From positions 135,135 to 199,134 of the forward strand of contig NZ_BNBL01000012.1 in the NCBI RefSeq assembly GCF_014655595.1: a DNA stretch of 64,000 nucleotides. The letters are read 5' to 3'. The notes beneath the pieces are model-generated. The model saw only the letters and a list, made by a program, of their open reading frames with translations. It was not told where the DNA came from and did not search any database. The position numbers and the translations under genes were made by a program. This document shows, piece by piece, positions 9,906 through 18,821 of this stretch. The DNA is from Streptomyces griseocarneus (lineage in GTDB: Bacteria; Actinomycetota; Actinomycetes; Streptomycetales; Streptomycetaceae). Position 1 is the first letter of the stretch. Each line of letters opens with the position of its first letter.

Positions 9906-9987
9906 GGGCCTACGGTAGGGGGTGTGATCCGACGGCCCGTCAGCAGCCGTCCTCGAAGGCCCCGGGCACCGCGGGCGGCCGCACGGC

Positions 9988-10992
9988 TCAGACCGCGCCG
10001 TCCCGCGCGAGCGGCCCCCGTCCGTTGAGCAGGTCCCGGCCCAGGACGCTGAGGGTGTGGTACGCCCGGCCGTTCGTACGGTGCGTGGTGATCAGCCCGG
10101 CGTCCCGCAGGACGGTGGCGTGGTGGCTGGCCGTGGCCATGGCGATGCGCACCTTGCGGGCCAGTTCGCTGGTGGTGCAGCCGCGCGCGGTGGCCTCCAG
10201 GACCTCGGCCCGGGTGCGGCCCAGCAGGGCGGCCAGCGGCGGCTCCCCGCGGGGCTCGCGCGGGCCGTGGACGCCCGCCAGCCAGCCGGGGTCGTGGACC
10301 ACCGGGTAGACGAGCACGGGCGGCAGCTCCGGATCCCGCAGCACGGTGGGGGCGCGCCAGCAGAAGAAGGAGGGCACGAGCCTGAGCCCGCGCCCTTCCA
10401 GATACACGTCCTCGTTGGTGCCGGGGATGGCCACCTCCAGCACGGGCGGGTTCCAGCGCACGGCGGGGTGCAGGGTGGACAGCAGGTGCTCGCCGCCGCT
10501 GTGCAGCATGGACTGCGAGCGGGCGGCCCGGTCGGCCGAAATGTGCTCCCGCAGCTTGCCGAGGTAGGGGCGGACCGCGAGGTCGTGGAAGGCGGTGATG
10601 CCGTCGCCCAGGGCGTGCAGGGCGGCGCTCTCGCCGTCGGCGAGGGCGCGCACGAAGTGCAGGTCCTGGCGCTCGGGGGCCAGGAGCTCCAGGTCGCGGC
10701 GCAGAGTCCGGCGGGGCAGGGACAGCATGGCGTCGAGGCCGTCGCGCAGGCCGTCGGCGGATTCCGGCGGGGTGAGGAAGTCGGGGGAGTAGCCCCGGGG
10801 CGGGGCCAGGGCCAGCAGCCGGCGCATGGGGTCCGTCAGCCGGCCGCGGATCCGCTCGCGCCATTGCCCGAAGACCAGGGGGCCCTGGCCCGTCTGGACC
10901 ATGTGGGCGGCCAACAGCGTTTCCCACATGATGTCGGGCTCCGCCGCCACCCTGATCCGGCCGAGGTCGACGCCCGTGAAGTGAATGCGCAC
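9988..10992 (-). CDS. ArsR-type winged-helix transcriptional regulator with large N-terminal domain
   Basis: A 334-residue protein. The C-terminal part (about 255-325) is a winged helix: LGRTRAEVLEATARGCTT, SELARKVRIAMATASHHATVL (recognition helices) and GLITTHRTNGRAYH (wing). The first 250 residues form a helical domain starting VRIHFTGVDLGRIRV, seen in actinobacterial regulators of this architecture with unknown ligands. The GTG at 10992 is chosen because homology-like sequence begins there; the ribosome site is weak (AAGGGC). It lies between divergent or unrelated genes, and its target is not evident. Confidence 0.75.
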   Translation of the reverse strand: MRIHFTGVDLGRIRVAAEPDIMWETLLAAHMVQTGQGPLVFGQWRERIRGRLTDPMRRLLALAPPRGYSPDFLTPPESADGLRDGLDAMLSLPRRTLRRDLELLAPERQDLHFVRALADGESAALHALGDGITAFHDLAVRPYLGKLREHISADRAARSQSMLHSGGEHLLSTLHPAVRWNPPVLEVAIPGTNEDVYLEGRGLRLVPSFFCWRAPTVLRDPELPPVLVYPVVHDPGWLAGVHGPREPRGEPPLAALLGRTRAEVLEATARGCTTSELARKVRIAMATASHHATVLRDAGLITTHRTNGRAYHTLSVLGRDLLNGRGPLARDGAV

Positions 10993-11090
10993 GCCCTTGC
11001 CACTGCCCCTGTGGGGGGCGGCTTGAACGTGGCGGGGGCCGAGGAGGGGGACTCCTCGGCCATTCGGGTGAAACCGGCGCGTACGACGCC

Positions 11091-13217
11091 TCAGGCGCCG
11101 GAGCCGGGCGCCGGACGCCACACCCAGGGGGTGGCGTCCGGGCTCAGGCCCACGGCGCACGGCCGGTGGCTCGCGTCGGTGAGCAGCGCCGGGGAGCCCA
11201 CGGGGACGTAGGCGGTGGGCGGGAGCAGCGGGGAGTCCCCGGACTCGGCGTCGGTGAGCTGTATCCCGCCGCTCATGGCGCGGCCGAGCACCATCATCGA
11301 GTCCGTGCGGCCGCGCCGGGGGACGGTGGCCGCGGAGAGCTCCCCGTATCCGGCGAAGGAGCGCAGGCCGCCTCCCGTGGTCCGGTCGGCGCCGGTGCCG
11401 TCCTCGGCGAGGCGGTAGGCGGCGGGCTCGGCGGCGGCCGGCGTGCGGTAGACGACGGTGAGCGCGCCGTCCGGGCCGAGGGCGGCACCCACCCGGTCGC
11501 CGCCGGGGCCCGGCAGCCCCTTGAGCGGCATGTGGCGCACCGGCTTGCCGGGGGCCTCCTGGCTCCAGTGGTGCACGGTGTCGCGGCCGACGCCGAAGAC
11601 GTGGACGCGGTTCTGCCGGTCCAGGGCGGCCGTCAGCCCCTCCTGGACCTCCTGGCCGTGCAGGCTCTGCCACTTGCCCCACGTGCCGTCGGGCTCGCGG
11701 ACGCGGCTGGAGAGGCCCTTGCCGGCGTTGCGGACGAAGAGGTGGACCCGGCCGTCGGGGGTGGCGACGGCGGCGGGCATGCCCACCCGGCGGCCGCGCT
11801 CGGCCTTGCGCTCGGGGTTGCCCAGGCCCGTCCAGGCCTTGAAGGAGCCGCCGGGGGTGCGCTGCTCCAGGACGACGATCTCGCGGCTGTTGGACCGGCC
11901 CTGGCCCTCCAGCCCCGAGAAGCGCAGGGCGAACAGCAGGCGCCGGCCCTTGGCGTCCTTGACGGCGGCCAGGGAGGGCGCCAGCGGCCCGCCGCCCAGG
12001 TTCTGCGGCGCGCCCCAGCGGCCGCTTCCGGGGGCGGACTCCTGCCAGCGCACGGCCTGCAGGCCGAGGACGCCGTAGGCCTCCAGGCGGCCGGAGCGGT
12101 CGCTGTCCGCGACGACGGTGGCGCCGGGGTAGCGGTAGTGGGTGGAGCGGATCCAGCCCTTGCGGTTCTTCAGCGGGCGGTCGCCGCCCTGGCCGTAGTC
12201 GCCGCAGCCGGCGGTGTTGCCGCACTCCCAGGAGGGCGAGCCGCCGTAGGCCTCGACCAGGCGGTGCTTGCCGGTGACGATCTCGGTGGGGAGGTTGTGC
12301 GGCCAGCGCTGGTTGTAGTAGCCGCGGAAGGAGTTCACCGAGAAGCGCGGCGGGTGCCCGGCCCGCCGGGTGGTCTCGCCGACCCACTGGGAGAGCGCCT
12401 TCCAGGTGAACAGCGCCGTCGGGGTGTGGTCGCGGTGGTCCGAGCACGCTCCGTAGTCGTTGTCCTTGGGGTGGGTGGCGTCGTGGACCTGGTAGTCGGG
12501 GTCGGGGTCCATGGTGTGCACGACCGTCGGCTCGAACTTCGCCATGATCCCGGCGAGCGCGTCCACCAGGGTCTTGTGGCGGTAGGTGCTGACGGTGGTG
12601 CACGGCGAGCCGGCGGCCACCATGCTCTGCATCACGGCGTACGGGCGCTCCCACAGCTGGGGCAGCCGGGTGTTGCCCGTGGAGAGCATGGCGATGTTGA
12701 GGAAGATCAGCCGGGCCGCGCGCCTGCCGTTGGTCAGCTCGTTGGTCTCGGCCCGGACACCACCCGGAAGGTCGATCACGGACTTCTTCCAGGGGGTGAA
12801 CCTGTCCTTGCCGATCATCTCGGCGTAGGCCTGGCGCAGGCCCTGGTGGCGGGCGGAGGAGTAGGCGGCCTTGTCGGCCCGGGGCGGGGGCATGCCCGGG
12901 ATCCAGTTCTGCCCGACGGCCTCGCCGGCGGTGACGTAGACGGAGACGACGGGGACGCCAGCGGTGACCAGGTGCTGGGCGTCGGGGTTCATGAAGAACA
13001 GGTCGTCGTCCGGGTGCGCCATGATCTGCAGCAGCAGGGGGCCCTTGGCGTTGTTGAACGACTGCGTAGCGCTGGGGTCGACGGACTCCATGGCGTCGGG
13101 GGAGGTCACCCGGGCCGAGCTCCCGCCGCTGCAGCCGGCCGCCGTCAGCGCCGTCGCGGCGGTGATGCCCGCGAGTACGGCCCGGCGCGAGACGCCCCTG
13201 CGCTGTGAGATGTTCAA
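11091..13217 (-). CDS. secreted PIG-L family deacetylase lipoprotein with C-terminal beta-propeller-like region
   Basis: A 708-residue exported enzyme. The N-terminus has a twin-arginine motif (SRRAVLAG, R11-R12) and a lipobox ending at C29 (LTAAGC), so it is probably a Tat-exported lipoprotein. The catalytic zinc motif AHPDDD is at 67-72, and SDHRDHTP later supplies the His ligand typical of N-acetylglucosaminyl deacetylases. From about residue 350, repeated segments such as SFKAWTGLGNPERK, WGKWQSLHGQEVQ and VHLFVRNAGKG resemble a beta-propeller used in carbohydrate binding. The start is TTG at 13217 with GGAG upstream. A glycan or glycolipid substrate is inferred. Confidence 0.85.
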   Translation of the reverse strand: MNISQRRGVSRRAVLAGITAATALTAAGCSGGSSARVTSPDAMESVDPSATQSFNNAKGPLLLQIMAHPDDDLFFMNPDAQHLVTAGVPVVSVYVTAGEAVGQNWIPGMPPPRADKAAYSSARHQGLRQAYAEMIGKDRFTPWKKSVIDLPGGVRAETNELTNGRRAARLIFLNIAMLSTGNTRLPQLWERPYAVMQSMVAAGSPCTTVSTYRHKTLVDALAGIMAKFEPTVVHTMDPDPDYQVHDATHPKDNDYGACSDHRDHTPTALFTWKALSQWVGETTRRAGHPPRFSVNSFRGYYNQRWPHNLPTEIVTGKHRLVEAYGGSPSWECGNTAGCGDYGQGGDRPLKNRKGWIRSTHYRYPGATVVADSDRSGRLEAYGVLGLQAVRWQESAPGSGRWGAPQNLGGGPLAPSLAAVKDAKGRRLLFALRFSGLEGQGRSNSREIVVLEQRTPGGSFKAWTGLGNPERKAERGRRVGMPAAVATPDGRVHLFVRNAGKGLSSRVREPDGTWGKWQSLHGQEVQEGLTAALDRQNRVHVFGVGRDTVHHWSQEAPGKPVRHMPLKGLPGPGGDRVGAALGPDGALTVVYRTPAAAEPAAYRLAEDGTGADRTTGGGLRSFAGYGELSAATVPRRGRTDSMMVLGRAMSGGIQLTDAESGDSPLLPPTAYVPVGSPALLTDASHRPCAVGLSPDATPWVWRPAPGSGA

Positions 13218-13427
13218 CTAAGTGTCTCCGTCCCGTCGTGCAGCGCGCGCAGCCCCCGGCTGCCCCAGCGTGTTAGGGGACGATGGAGGCGGGACATGGG
13301 TTGCCCAAGCCACGACAAAGCCTTCTCGTTCCTGCGCCGGACCGGTCCGGCCGTGCCCGCCGGACGGGTGACGGCCGCGGTGCCGGGCTCTTCGGGACCA
13401 TAGTGTCCCGTATGTCGGCGGGGTGGT

Positions 13428-13455
13428 TTGACAAGTGCGCCGCTCGGGGTACGGT
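13428..13455 (+). promoter_or_regulatory. S10 operon promoter
   Basis: TTGACA (13428-13433), a 16-bp spacer and TACGGT (13450-13455). The transcript would have a leader of about 370 bases before rpsJ. Confidence 0.6.
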
Positions 13456-13713
13456 CTTCTGCTTCGATTGGCGCCTCTTCGGGACCGTATGGCACACTGT
13501 TCAGGTTGCTCGGTTGAGTGCCGATGCTGCGCGCCTCCCGCCGGGAGGACTGGAAGCGAGTCCCGCAGTACTCGTCGTCCCTTATGAGGGGCGGAAGTAC
13601 GGGAATCTTCCGGGAAGTGTCAGCGGGGCCCCAGCCAGGCACTCGGTGGGTGTCTTTCCCCCACAACCCCCTTCATCAGGGAATTTCCTTAGGGAAATCT
13701 GCTGGAAGGGGCG

Positions 13714-13738
13714 CGACACGCCCGACCGCGTGGGTCGG
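13714..13738 (+). promoter_or_regulatory. leader element shared with rpsL
   Basis: A 25-bp stretch matching 24/25 positions of the rpsL leader at 4492-4516, with the inverted repeat CCGACC gcgtg GGTCGG. It lies about 95 bases before rpsJ, against about 50 before rpsL. Confidence 0.6.
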
Positions 13739-13831
13739 AGGTGGAGTGGGGAAGGACCGCGTTCGGAAGCGATTCCGGGCGCAGCCGGCCGAGTCCCAGA
13801 GCGTTACGAGAGACAGGACTACTGAGTAGCC

Positions 13832-14140
13832 ATGGCGGGACAGAAGATCCGCATCCGGCTCAAGGCCTACGACCACGAGGTCATCGACTCCTCGGCGAAG
13901 AAGATCGTCGAGACGGTGACGCGCACTGGTGCGTCGGTCGCGGGCCCGGTGCCGCTGCCCACTGAGAAGAACGTGTACTGCGTCATCAAGTCGCCGCACA
14001 AGTACAAGGACTCGCGCGAGCACTTCGAGATGCGCACGCACAAGCGCCTCATCGACATCCTCGACCCCACGCCGAAGACGGTTGACTCGCTCATGCGTCT
14101 CGACCTGCCGGCCGGCGTCGACATCGAGATCAAGCTCTGA
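13832..14140 (+). CDS. rpsJ: 30S ribosomal protein S10
   Basis: A 102-residue protein (MAGQKIRIRLKAYDHEVIDSS...) of the 30S head, also the NusE component of transcription antitermination complexes. It has the usual family length and the conserved segment GPVPLPTEKNVYCVIKSPHK. It is the first gene of the S10 operon; rplC follows after 13 bases. Its long leader suggests control at the RNA level. Confidence 0.98.
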   Translation: MAGQKIRIRLKAYDHEVIDSSAKKIVETVTRTGASVAGPVPLPTEKNVYCVIKSPHKYKDSREHFEMRTHKRLIDILDPTPKTVDSLMRLDLPAGVDIEIKL

Positions 14141-14153
14141 GGTGACGCGCGAG

Positions 14154-14798
14154 ATGGCTAAGAACATTAAGGGCGTCCTGGGCGAGAAGCTCGGCATGAC
14201 CCAGGTCTGGGACGAGAACAACCGGGTCGTTCCGGTGACCGTCGTCAAGGCCGGGCCCTGTGTCGTCACCCAGGTCCGCACCAACGACAGCGACGGCTAC
14301 GAGTCGGTCCAGATCGCCTTCGGCGAGATCGACCCGCGCAAGGTGAACAAGCCCCTCAAGGGTCACTTCGCCAAGGCCGACGTCACCCCGCGCCGCCACC
14401 TGGTGGAGCTGCGTACCGCTGACGCCAGCGAGTACACGCTCGGCCAGGAGATCACCGCTGCCGTGTTCGAGTCCGGCGTCAAGGTTGACGTCACGGGCAA
14501 GAGCAAGGGCAAGGGCTTCGCCGGTGTCATGAAGCGTCACAACTTCAAGGGCCTCGGCGCCGGTCACGGCACCCAGCGCAAGCACCGCTCCCCCGGTTCC
14601 ATCGGTGGCTGCGCCACCCCGGGCCGCGTGTTCAAGGGCCTCCGCATGGCGGGCCGCATGGGCAACGAGCGGGTCACCACCCAGAACCTGACCGTCCACG
14701 CCGTTGACGCGGAGAAGGGCCTGCTCCTGATCAAGGGTGCGGTTCCTGGTCCGAACGGCGGCCTCGTCCTGGTCCGTACCGCGGCCAAGGGGGCCTGA
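14154..14798 (+). CDS. rplC: 50S ribosomal protein L3
   Basis: A 214-residue protein that reaches into the peptidyl transferase centre. The conserved loop HGTQRKHRSPGSIGGCATPG carries the region where pleuromutilin and linezolid resistance changes occur in other bacteria; the sequence looks wild type. The ATG at 14154 has GAGGTGA upstream. The frame is open far upstream inside rpsJ, but homology starts at MAKNIKGVLGEKLGMTQ. rplD starts eight bases after its stop. Confidence 0.98.
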   Translation: MAKNIKGVLGEKLGMTQVWDENNRVVPVTVVKAGPCVVTQVRTNDSDGYESVQIAFGEIDPRKVNKPLKGHFAKADVTPRRHLVELRTADASEYTLGQEITAAVFESGVKVDVTGKSKGKGFAGVMKRHNFKGLGAGHGTQRKHRSPGSIGGCATPGRVFKGLRMAGRMGNERVTTQNLTVHAVDAEKGLLLIKGAVPGPNGGLVLVRTAAKGA

Positions 14799-14806
14799 GG
14801 TAACCG

Positions 14807-15457
14807 ATGAGCACCATTGACATCCTTTCGCCGGCAGGCGACAAGGCCGGGACCGTCGAGCTCCCCTCGGAGATCTTCGACGCGAAGGTCAGCATCCCGC
14901 TGATCCACCAGGTCGTCGTCGCGCAGCTGGCCGCTGCCCGTCAGGGCACGCACAAGACCAAGACCCGTGGCGAGGTCCGCGGCGGTGGCCGCAAGCCTTA
15001 CCGCCAGAAGGGCACCGGTCGCGCCCGTCAGGGTTCGACCCGCGCGCCGCAGTTCGCCGGTGGTGGCGTCGTGCACGGTCCCGTGCCGCGTGACTACTCG
15101 CAGCGCACGCCCAAGAAGATGAAGGCCGCCGCCCTGCGCGGTGCCCTCACCGACCGGGCGCGCCACAGCCGCATCCACGTCGTGTCCGGCGTGGTCGACG
15201 GCGCGGTGTCCACCAAGGCTGCCAAGGCCCTCCTCGGCAAGGTCAGCGAGCGCAAGAACGTGCTCCTGGTCGTCGAGCGTGCCGACGAGGCCGCGTGGCT
15301 GTCCGCCCGCAACCTGCCCCAGGTTCACATCCTGGAGCCGGGCCAGCTGAACACGTACGACGTGCTCGTCTCCGACGACGTGGTCTTCACCCAGGCCGCC
15401 TTCGAGTCCTTCGTGTCTGGCCCCAAGGCCGTTGAGACCGAAGGGAGCGAGGCCTGA
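14807..15457 (+). CDS. rplD: 50S ribosomal protein L4
   Basis: A 216-residue protein lining the nascent peptide exit tunnel. The tunnel loop has the conserved RGEVRGGGRKPYRQKGTGRA region where macrolide-resistance changes occur; it appears unmodified. In some bacteria L4 also represses its own operon, but no structure can be assigned to that here. Its stop overlaps the rplW start by one base. Confidence 0.98.
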   Translation: MSTIDILSPAGDKAGTVELPSEIFDAKVSIPLIHQVVVAQLAAARQGTHKTKTRGEVRGGGRKPYRQKGTGRARQGSTRAPQFAGGGVVHGPVPRDYSQRTPKKMKAAALRGALTDRARHSRIHVVSGVVDGAVSTKAAKALLGKVSERKNVLLVVERADEAAWLSARNLPQVHILEPGQLNTYDVLVSDDVVFTQAAFESFVSGPKAVETEGSEA

Positions 15458-15780
15458 TGACTGAGGCCGTCGTCACCAGCAAGACGTTCTCGGACCCGCG
15501 CGACCTGCTGGTCAAGCCGGTTGTCTCCGAGAAGAGCTACGCGCTGCTGGACGAGAACAAGTACACGTTCATCGTCGACCCGCGCGCCAACAAGACCCAG
15601 ATCAAGCAGGCCGTCGAGGCGGTCTTCTCGGTCAAGGTCACCGGGGTCAACACGATCAACCGTCAGGGTAAGCGCAAGCGCACCAAGACCGGTTTCGGCA
15701 AGCGCGCCAACACCAAGCGCGCCATCGTGACCCTCGCCGAGGGCGACCGTATCGACATCTTCGGCGGTCCGACCGCCTAA
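15457..15780 (+). CDS. rplW: 50S ribosomal protein L23
   Basis: A 107-residue protein at the polypeptide exit, the docking site for trigger factor and signal recognition particle. It contains LLVKPVVSEKSYALLDENKYTF and the basic hairpin VNTINRQGKRKRTKTGFGKRANTK. It overlaps rplD by one base (TGATGA arrangement), so translation is coupled. rplB follows after 40 bases. Confidence 0.98.
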   Translation: MTEAVVTSKTFSDPRDLLVKPVVSEKSYALLDENKYTFIVDPRANKTQIKQAVEAVFSVKVTGVNTINRQGKRKRTKTGFGKRANTKRAIVTLAEGDRIDIFGGPTA

Positions 15781-15820
15781 CGGCGGTCTGGATCGTCCGA
15801 AATCGGACGAGGACTGAGAA

Positions 15821-16657
15821 ATGGGTATCCGCAAGTACAAGCCGACGACCCCGGGCCGTCGTGGCTCCAGCGTCGCCGACTTCGTCGAGATCACGCGGTC
15901 CACGCCGGAGAAGTCGCTGGTCCGCCCGCTGCACAGCAAGGGTGGCCGTAACAACACCGGTCGCGTGACCGTCCGCCACCAGGGTGGCGGCCACAAGCGC
16001 GCCTACCGCGTGATCGACTTCCGTCGTCACGACAAGGACGGCGTGCCGGCGAAGGTCGCTCACATCGAGTACGACCCCAACCGCACCGCGCGCATCGCGC
16101 TCCTGCACTACGCGGACGGCGAGAAGCGCTACATCATCGCCCCGGCGAAGCTGAGCCAGGGTGACCGGGTTGAGAACGGCCCCACGGCCGACATCAAGCC
16201 GGGCAACAACCTCCCGCTCCGCAACATCCCGGTCGGTACCACGATCCACGCGATCGAGCTCCGTCCCGGTGGTGGCGCCAAGTTCGCCCGCTCCGCCGGT
16301 TCCTCCGTGCAGCTGCTGGCGAAGGAGGGCACCTACGCCCACCTGCGCATGCCGTCCGGTGAGGTCCGCCTGGTCGACGTCCGCTGCCGCGCCACTGTCG
16401 GCGAGGTCGGCAACGCCGAGCAGTCGAACATCAACTGGGGCAAGGCCGGCCGCATGCGCTGGAAGGGCGTTCGCCCGACCGTCCGCGGTGTCGCGATGAA
16501 CCCGGTTGACCACCCGCACGGTGGTGGTGAGGGCAAGACCTCCGGTGGTCGCCACCCGGTCTCCCCGTGGGGTCAGAAGGAGGGTCGTACTCGTTCTCCC
16601 AAGAAGGCGAGCAACAAGTACATCGTCCGCCGCCGCAAGACGAACAAGAAGCGCTAG
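15821..16657 (+). CDS. rplB: 50S ribosomal protein L2
   Basis: A 278-residue protein needed for subunit association and peptidyl transferase function. The conserved MNPVDHPHGGGEGK loop with its essential His is present, and the basic C-terminus RRRKTNKKR is intact. Full family length. rpsS starts 12 bases downstream. Confidence 0.98.
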   Translation: MGIRKYKPTTPGRRGSSVADFVEITRSTPEKSLVRPLHSKGGRNNTGRVTVRHQGGGHKRAYRVIDFRRHDKDGVPAKVAHIEYDPNRTARIALLHYADGEKRYIIAPAKLSQGDRVENGPTADIKPGNNLPLRNIPVGTTIHAIELRPGGGAKFARSAGSSVQLLAKEGTYAHLRMPSGEVRLVDVRCRATVGEVGNAEQSNINWGKAGRMRWKGVRPTVRGVAMNPVDHPHGGGEGKTSGGRHPVSPWGQKEGRTRSPKKASNKYIVRRRKTNKKR

Positions 16658-16669
16658 GAGCGGGTTTAG

Positions 16670-16951
16670 ATGCCGCGTAGTCTCAAGAAGGGGCCCTTCG
16701 TCGACGACCACCTCATCAAGAAGGTGGACGCCCAGAACGAAGCCGGCACCAAGAACGTCATCAAGACCTGGTCCCGTCGCTCCATGATCGTGCCGGCCAT
16801 GCTCGGCCACACGCTCGCGGTGCACAACGGCAAGACGCACGTCCCGGTGTTCGTCACCGAGTCGATGGTCGGCCACAAGCTCGGCGAGTTCTCGCCGACC
16901 CGCACCTTCCGCGGCCACGTCAAGGACGACCGCAAGTCGAAGCGCCGCTAA
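16670..16951 (+). CDS. rpsS: 30S ribosomal protein S19
   Basis: A 93-residue protein (MPRSLKKGPFVDDHLIKKV...) of the 30S head near the A site, forming intersubunit bridge B1a. The C-terminus RTFRGHVKDDRKSKRR is typical. It lies between rplB and rplV in the standard S10 order. Confidence 0.98.
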   Translation: MPRSLKKGPFVDDHLIKKVDAQNEAGTKNVIKTWSRRSMIVPAMLGHTLAVHNGKTHVPVFVTESMVGHKLGEFSPTRTFRGHVKDDRKSKRR

Positions 16952-16994
16952 AGGCGGGGTGTGAACGACTATGACTGACACCGAAGGGACAACC

Positions 16995-17342
16995 ATGGAA
17001 GCCAGGGCCCAGGCGCGGTACATCCGCGTCACGCCCATGAAGGCCCGCCGCGTGGTGGACCTCATCCGTGGCATGGATGCCACGGAGGCTCAGGCGGTCC
17101 TGCGTTTCGCCCCGCAGGCCGCGAGCGTGCCGGTGGGCAAGGTGCTGGACAGCGCCATTGCCAACGCCGCGCACAACTACGACCACACGGACGCTTCGTC
17201 GCTGTACATCAGCGAGGCGTTCGTGGACGAGGGCCCGACCCTGAAGCGGTTCCGTCCGCGTGCCCAGGGCCGTGCCTACCGGATCCGCAAGCGGACCAGC
17301 CACATCACCGTGGTCGTCAGCAGCAAGGAAGGAACCCGGTAA
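16995..17342 (+). CDS. rplV: 50S ribosomal protein L22
   Basis: A 115-residue protein whose long beta-hairpin lines the exit tunnel (RFRPRAQGRAYRIRKRTSH). Two in-frame ATGs compete: 16971 (eight extra residues) and 16995. The second is chosen because GAAGGGAC lies just upstream and MEARAQARYIRVTPMKARRV is the usual actinobacterial N-terminus. Its stop overlaps the rpsC start by one base. Confidence 0.95.
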   Translation: MEARAQARYIRVTPMKARRVVDLIRGMDATEAQAVLRFAPQAASVPVGKVLDSAIANAAHNYDHTDASSLYISEAFVDEGPTLKRFRPRAQGRAYRIRKRTSHITVVVSSKEGTR

Positions 17343-18172
17343 TGGGCCAGAAGGTTAACCCGCACGGGTTCCGACTCGGCATTACCACCGACTTCAAGTC
17401 GCGTTGGTACGCCGACAAGCTGTACAAGGACTACGTCAAGGAAGACGTTGCCATTCGTCGCATGATGACGAAGGGCATGGAGCGCGCCGGCATCTCGAAG
17501 GTTGAGATCGAGCGCACCCGCGACCGCGTCCGCGTTGACATCCACACCGCCCGCCCGGGCATCGTCATCGGCCGCCGTGGCGCCGAGGCCGACCGCATCC
17601 GTGGCGAGCTGGAGAAGCTGACCGGCAAGCAGGTCCAGCTGAACATCCTCGAGGTCAAGAACCCCGAGGTCGACGCTCAGCTGGTGGCCCAGGCCGTCGC
17701 CGAGCAGCTGTCCTCCCGCGTCTCCTTCCGTCGCGCCATGCGCAAGAGCATGCAGTCGACGATGAAGGCCGGCGCCAAGGGCATCAAGATCCAGTGCGGT
17801 GGCCGTCTCGGCGGCGCCGAGATGTCCCGCTCGGAGTTCTACCGCGAGGGCCGTGTGCCCCTGCACACGCTCCGCGCGAACGTCGACTACGGCTTCTTCG
17901 AGGCCAAGACGACCTTCGGTCGCATCGGCGTCAAGGTCTGGATCTACAAGGGCGACGTCAAGAACATCGCCGAGGTCCGTGCCGAGAACGCCGCCGCCCG
18001 TGCGGGCAACCGCCCGTCGCGTGGTGGCGCCCAGGACCGCCCGGCCCGTGGTGGCCGTGGTGGCGAGCGTGGCGGCCGCGGCCGCAAGCCGCAGCAGAAC
18101 GCCGCTGCCGAGGCCCCCAAGGCCGAGGCCGCTGCCGCTGCTCCGGCTGAGTCCACCGGAACGGAGGCCTGA
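17342..18172 (+). CDS. rpsC: 30S ribosomal protein S3
   Basis: A 276-residue protein at the mRNA entry site. It has an N-terminal KH domain (GIVIGRRGAEADRIRGELEKL) and the C-terminal S3 domain. After about residue 215 it carries an actinobacterial extension: first Gly/Arg-rich (GGRGGERGGRGRK), then Ala/Glu-rich. That low-complexity tail is longer than in E. coli (233 residues). rplP follows after five bases. Confidence 0.98.
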   Translation: MGQKVNPHGFRLGITTDFKSRWYADKLYKDYVKEDVAIRRMMTKGMERAGISKVEIERTRDRVRVDIHTARPGIVIGRRGAEADRIRGELEKLTGKQVQLNILEVKNPEVDAQLVAQAVAEQLSSRVSFRRAMRKSMQSTMKAGAKGIKIQCGGRLGGAEMSRSEFYREGRVPLHTLRANVDYGFFEAKTTFGRIGVKVWIYKGDVKNIAEVRAENAAARAGNRPSRGGAQDRPARGGRGGERGGRGRKPQQNAAAEAPKAEAAAAAPAESTGTEA

Positions 18173-18177
18173 CCGAC

Positions 18178-18597
18178 ATGCTGATCCCTCGCAGGGTCAA
18201 GCACCGCAAGCAGCACCACCCCAAGCGGAACGGCATGGCCAAGGGTGGCACCGAGCTCGCCTTCGGTGAGTACGGCATCCAGGCCCTGACCCCGGCCTAC
18301 GTGACGAACCGGCAGATCGAGTCCGCTCGTATCGCCATGACCCGTCACATCAAGCGCGGCGGCAAGGTGTGGATCAACATCTACCCGGACCGTCCGCTGA
18401 CGAAGAAGCCGGCCGAAACCCGCATGGGTTCCGGTAAGGGTTCTCCGGAGTGGTGGATCGCGAACGTCAAGCCCGGTCGGGTGATGTTCGAGCTGTCCTT
18501 CCCGAACGAAAAGGTCGCTAAGGAGGCGCTCACCCGCGCCGCCCACAAGCTTCCGATGAAGTGCCGCATTGTTCGGCGCGAGGCAGGTGAGTCGTGA
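18178..18597 (+). CDS. rplP: 50S ribosomal protein L16
   Basis: A 139-residue protein near the A-site tRNA and the target region of orthosomycins. The sequence MLIPRRVKHRKQHHPKRNGM and the RMGSGKGSPEWW loop are conserved. Its stop overlaps the rpmC ATG by one base. Confidence 0.98.
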   Translation: MLIPRRVKHRKQHHPKRNGMAKGGTELAFGEYGIQALTPAYVTNRQIESARIAMTRHIKRGGKVWINIYPDRPLTKKPAETRMGSGKGSPEWWIANVKPGRVMFELSFPNEKVAKEALTRAAHKLPMKCRIVRREAGES

Positions 18598-18821
18598 TGG
18601 CCGCTGGTATCAAGGCGACCGAGCTGCGTGAGCTGAACGACGAGGACCTCGTCGCGAAGCTCCGTGAGGCCAAGGAAGAGCTGTTCAACCTCCGCTTCCA
18701 GGCGGCGACCGGGCAGCTTGAGAACCACGGTCGGCTCAAGTCCGTCCGTAAGGACATCGCCCGGATCTACACCCTGATGCGCGAGCGCGAGCTGGGCATC
18801 GAGACGGTGGAGAGCGCCTGA
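18597..18821 (+). CDS. rpmC: 50S ribosomal protein L29
   Basis: A 74-residue two-helix protein beside the exit tunnel. GTG at 18594 is an in-frame alternative one codon upstream; ATG at 18597 is preferred. It contains the family core LREAKEELFNLRFQAATGQLEN. Its stop overlaps the rpsQ start by one base. Confidence 0.97.
   Translation: MAAGIKATELRELNDEDLVAKLREAKEELFNLRFQAATGQLENHGRLKSVRKDIARIYTLMRERELGIETVESA

Larger units (their letters stand above)
13218..13831. other. divergent intergenic region with S10 operon leader
   Basis: About 600 bases without a supportable gene. It holds the S10 promoter (13428-13455), a direct repeat CTCTTCGGGACC[AG]TA at 13388-13402 and 13475-13489, and the conserved leader element at 13714-13738. 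An inverted repeat GGGAC catagt GTCCC (within 13394-13409) lies just upstream of the promoter. Confidence 0.6.

Noticed and set aside
13214..13666. Open frame on the minus strand in the S10 leader region
   Set aside because: It overlaps the S10 promoter, has no ribosome site and no protein-like pattern.
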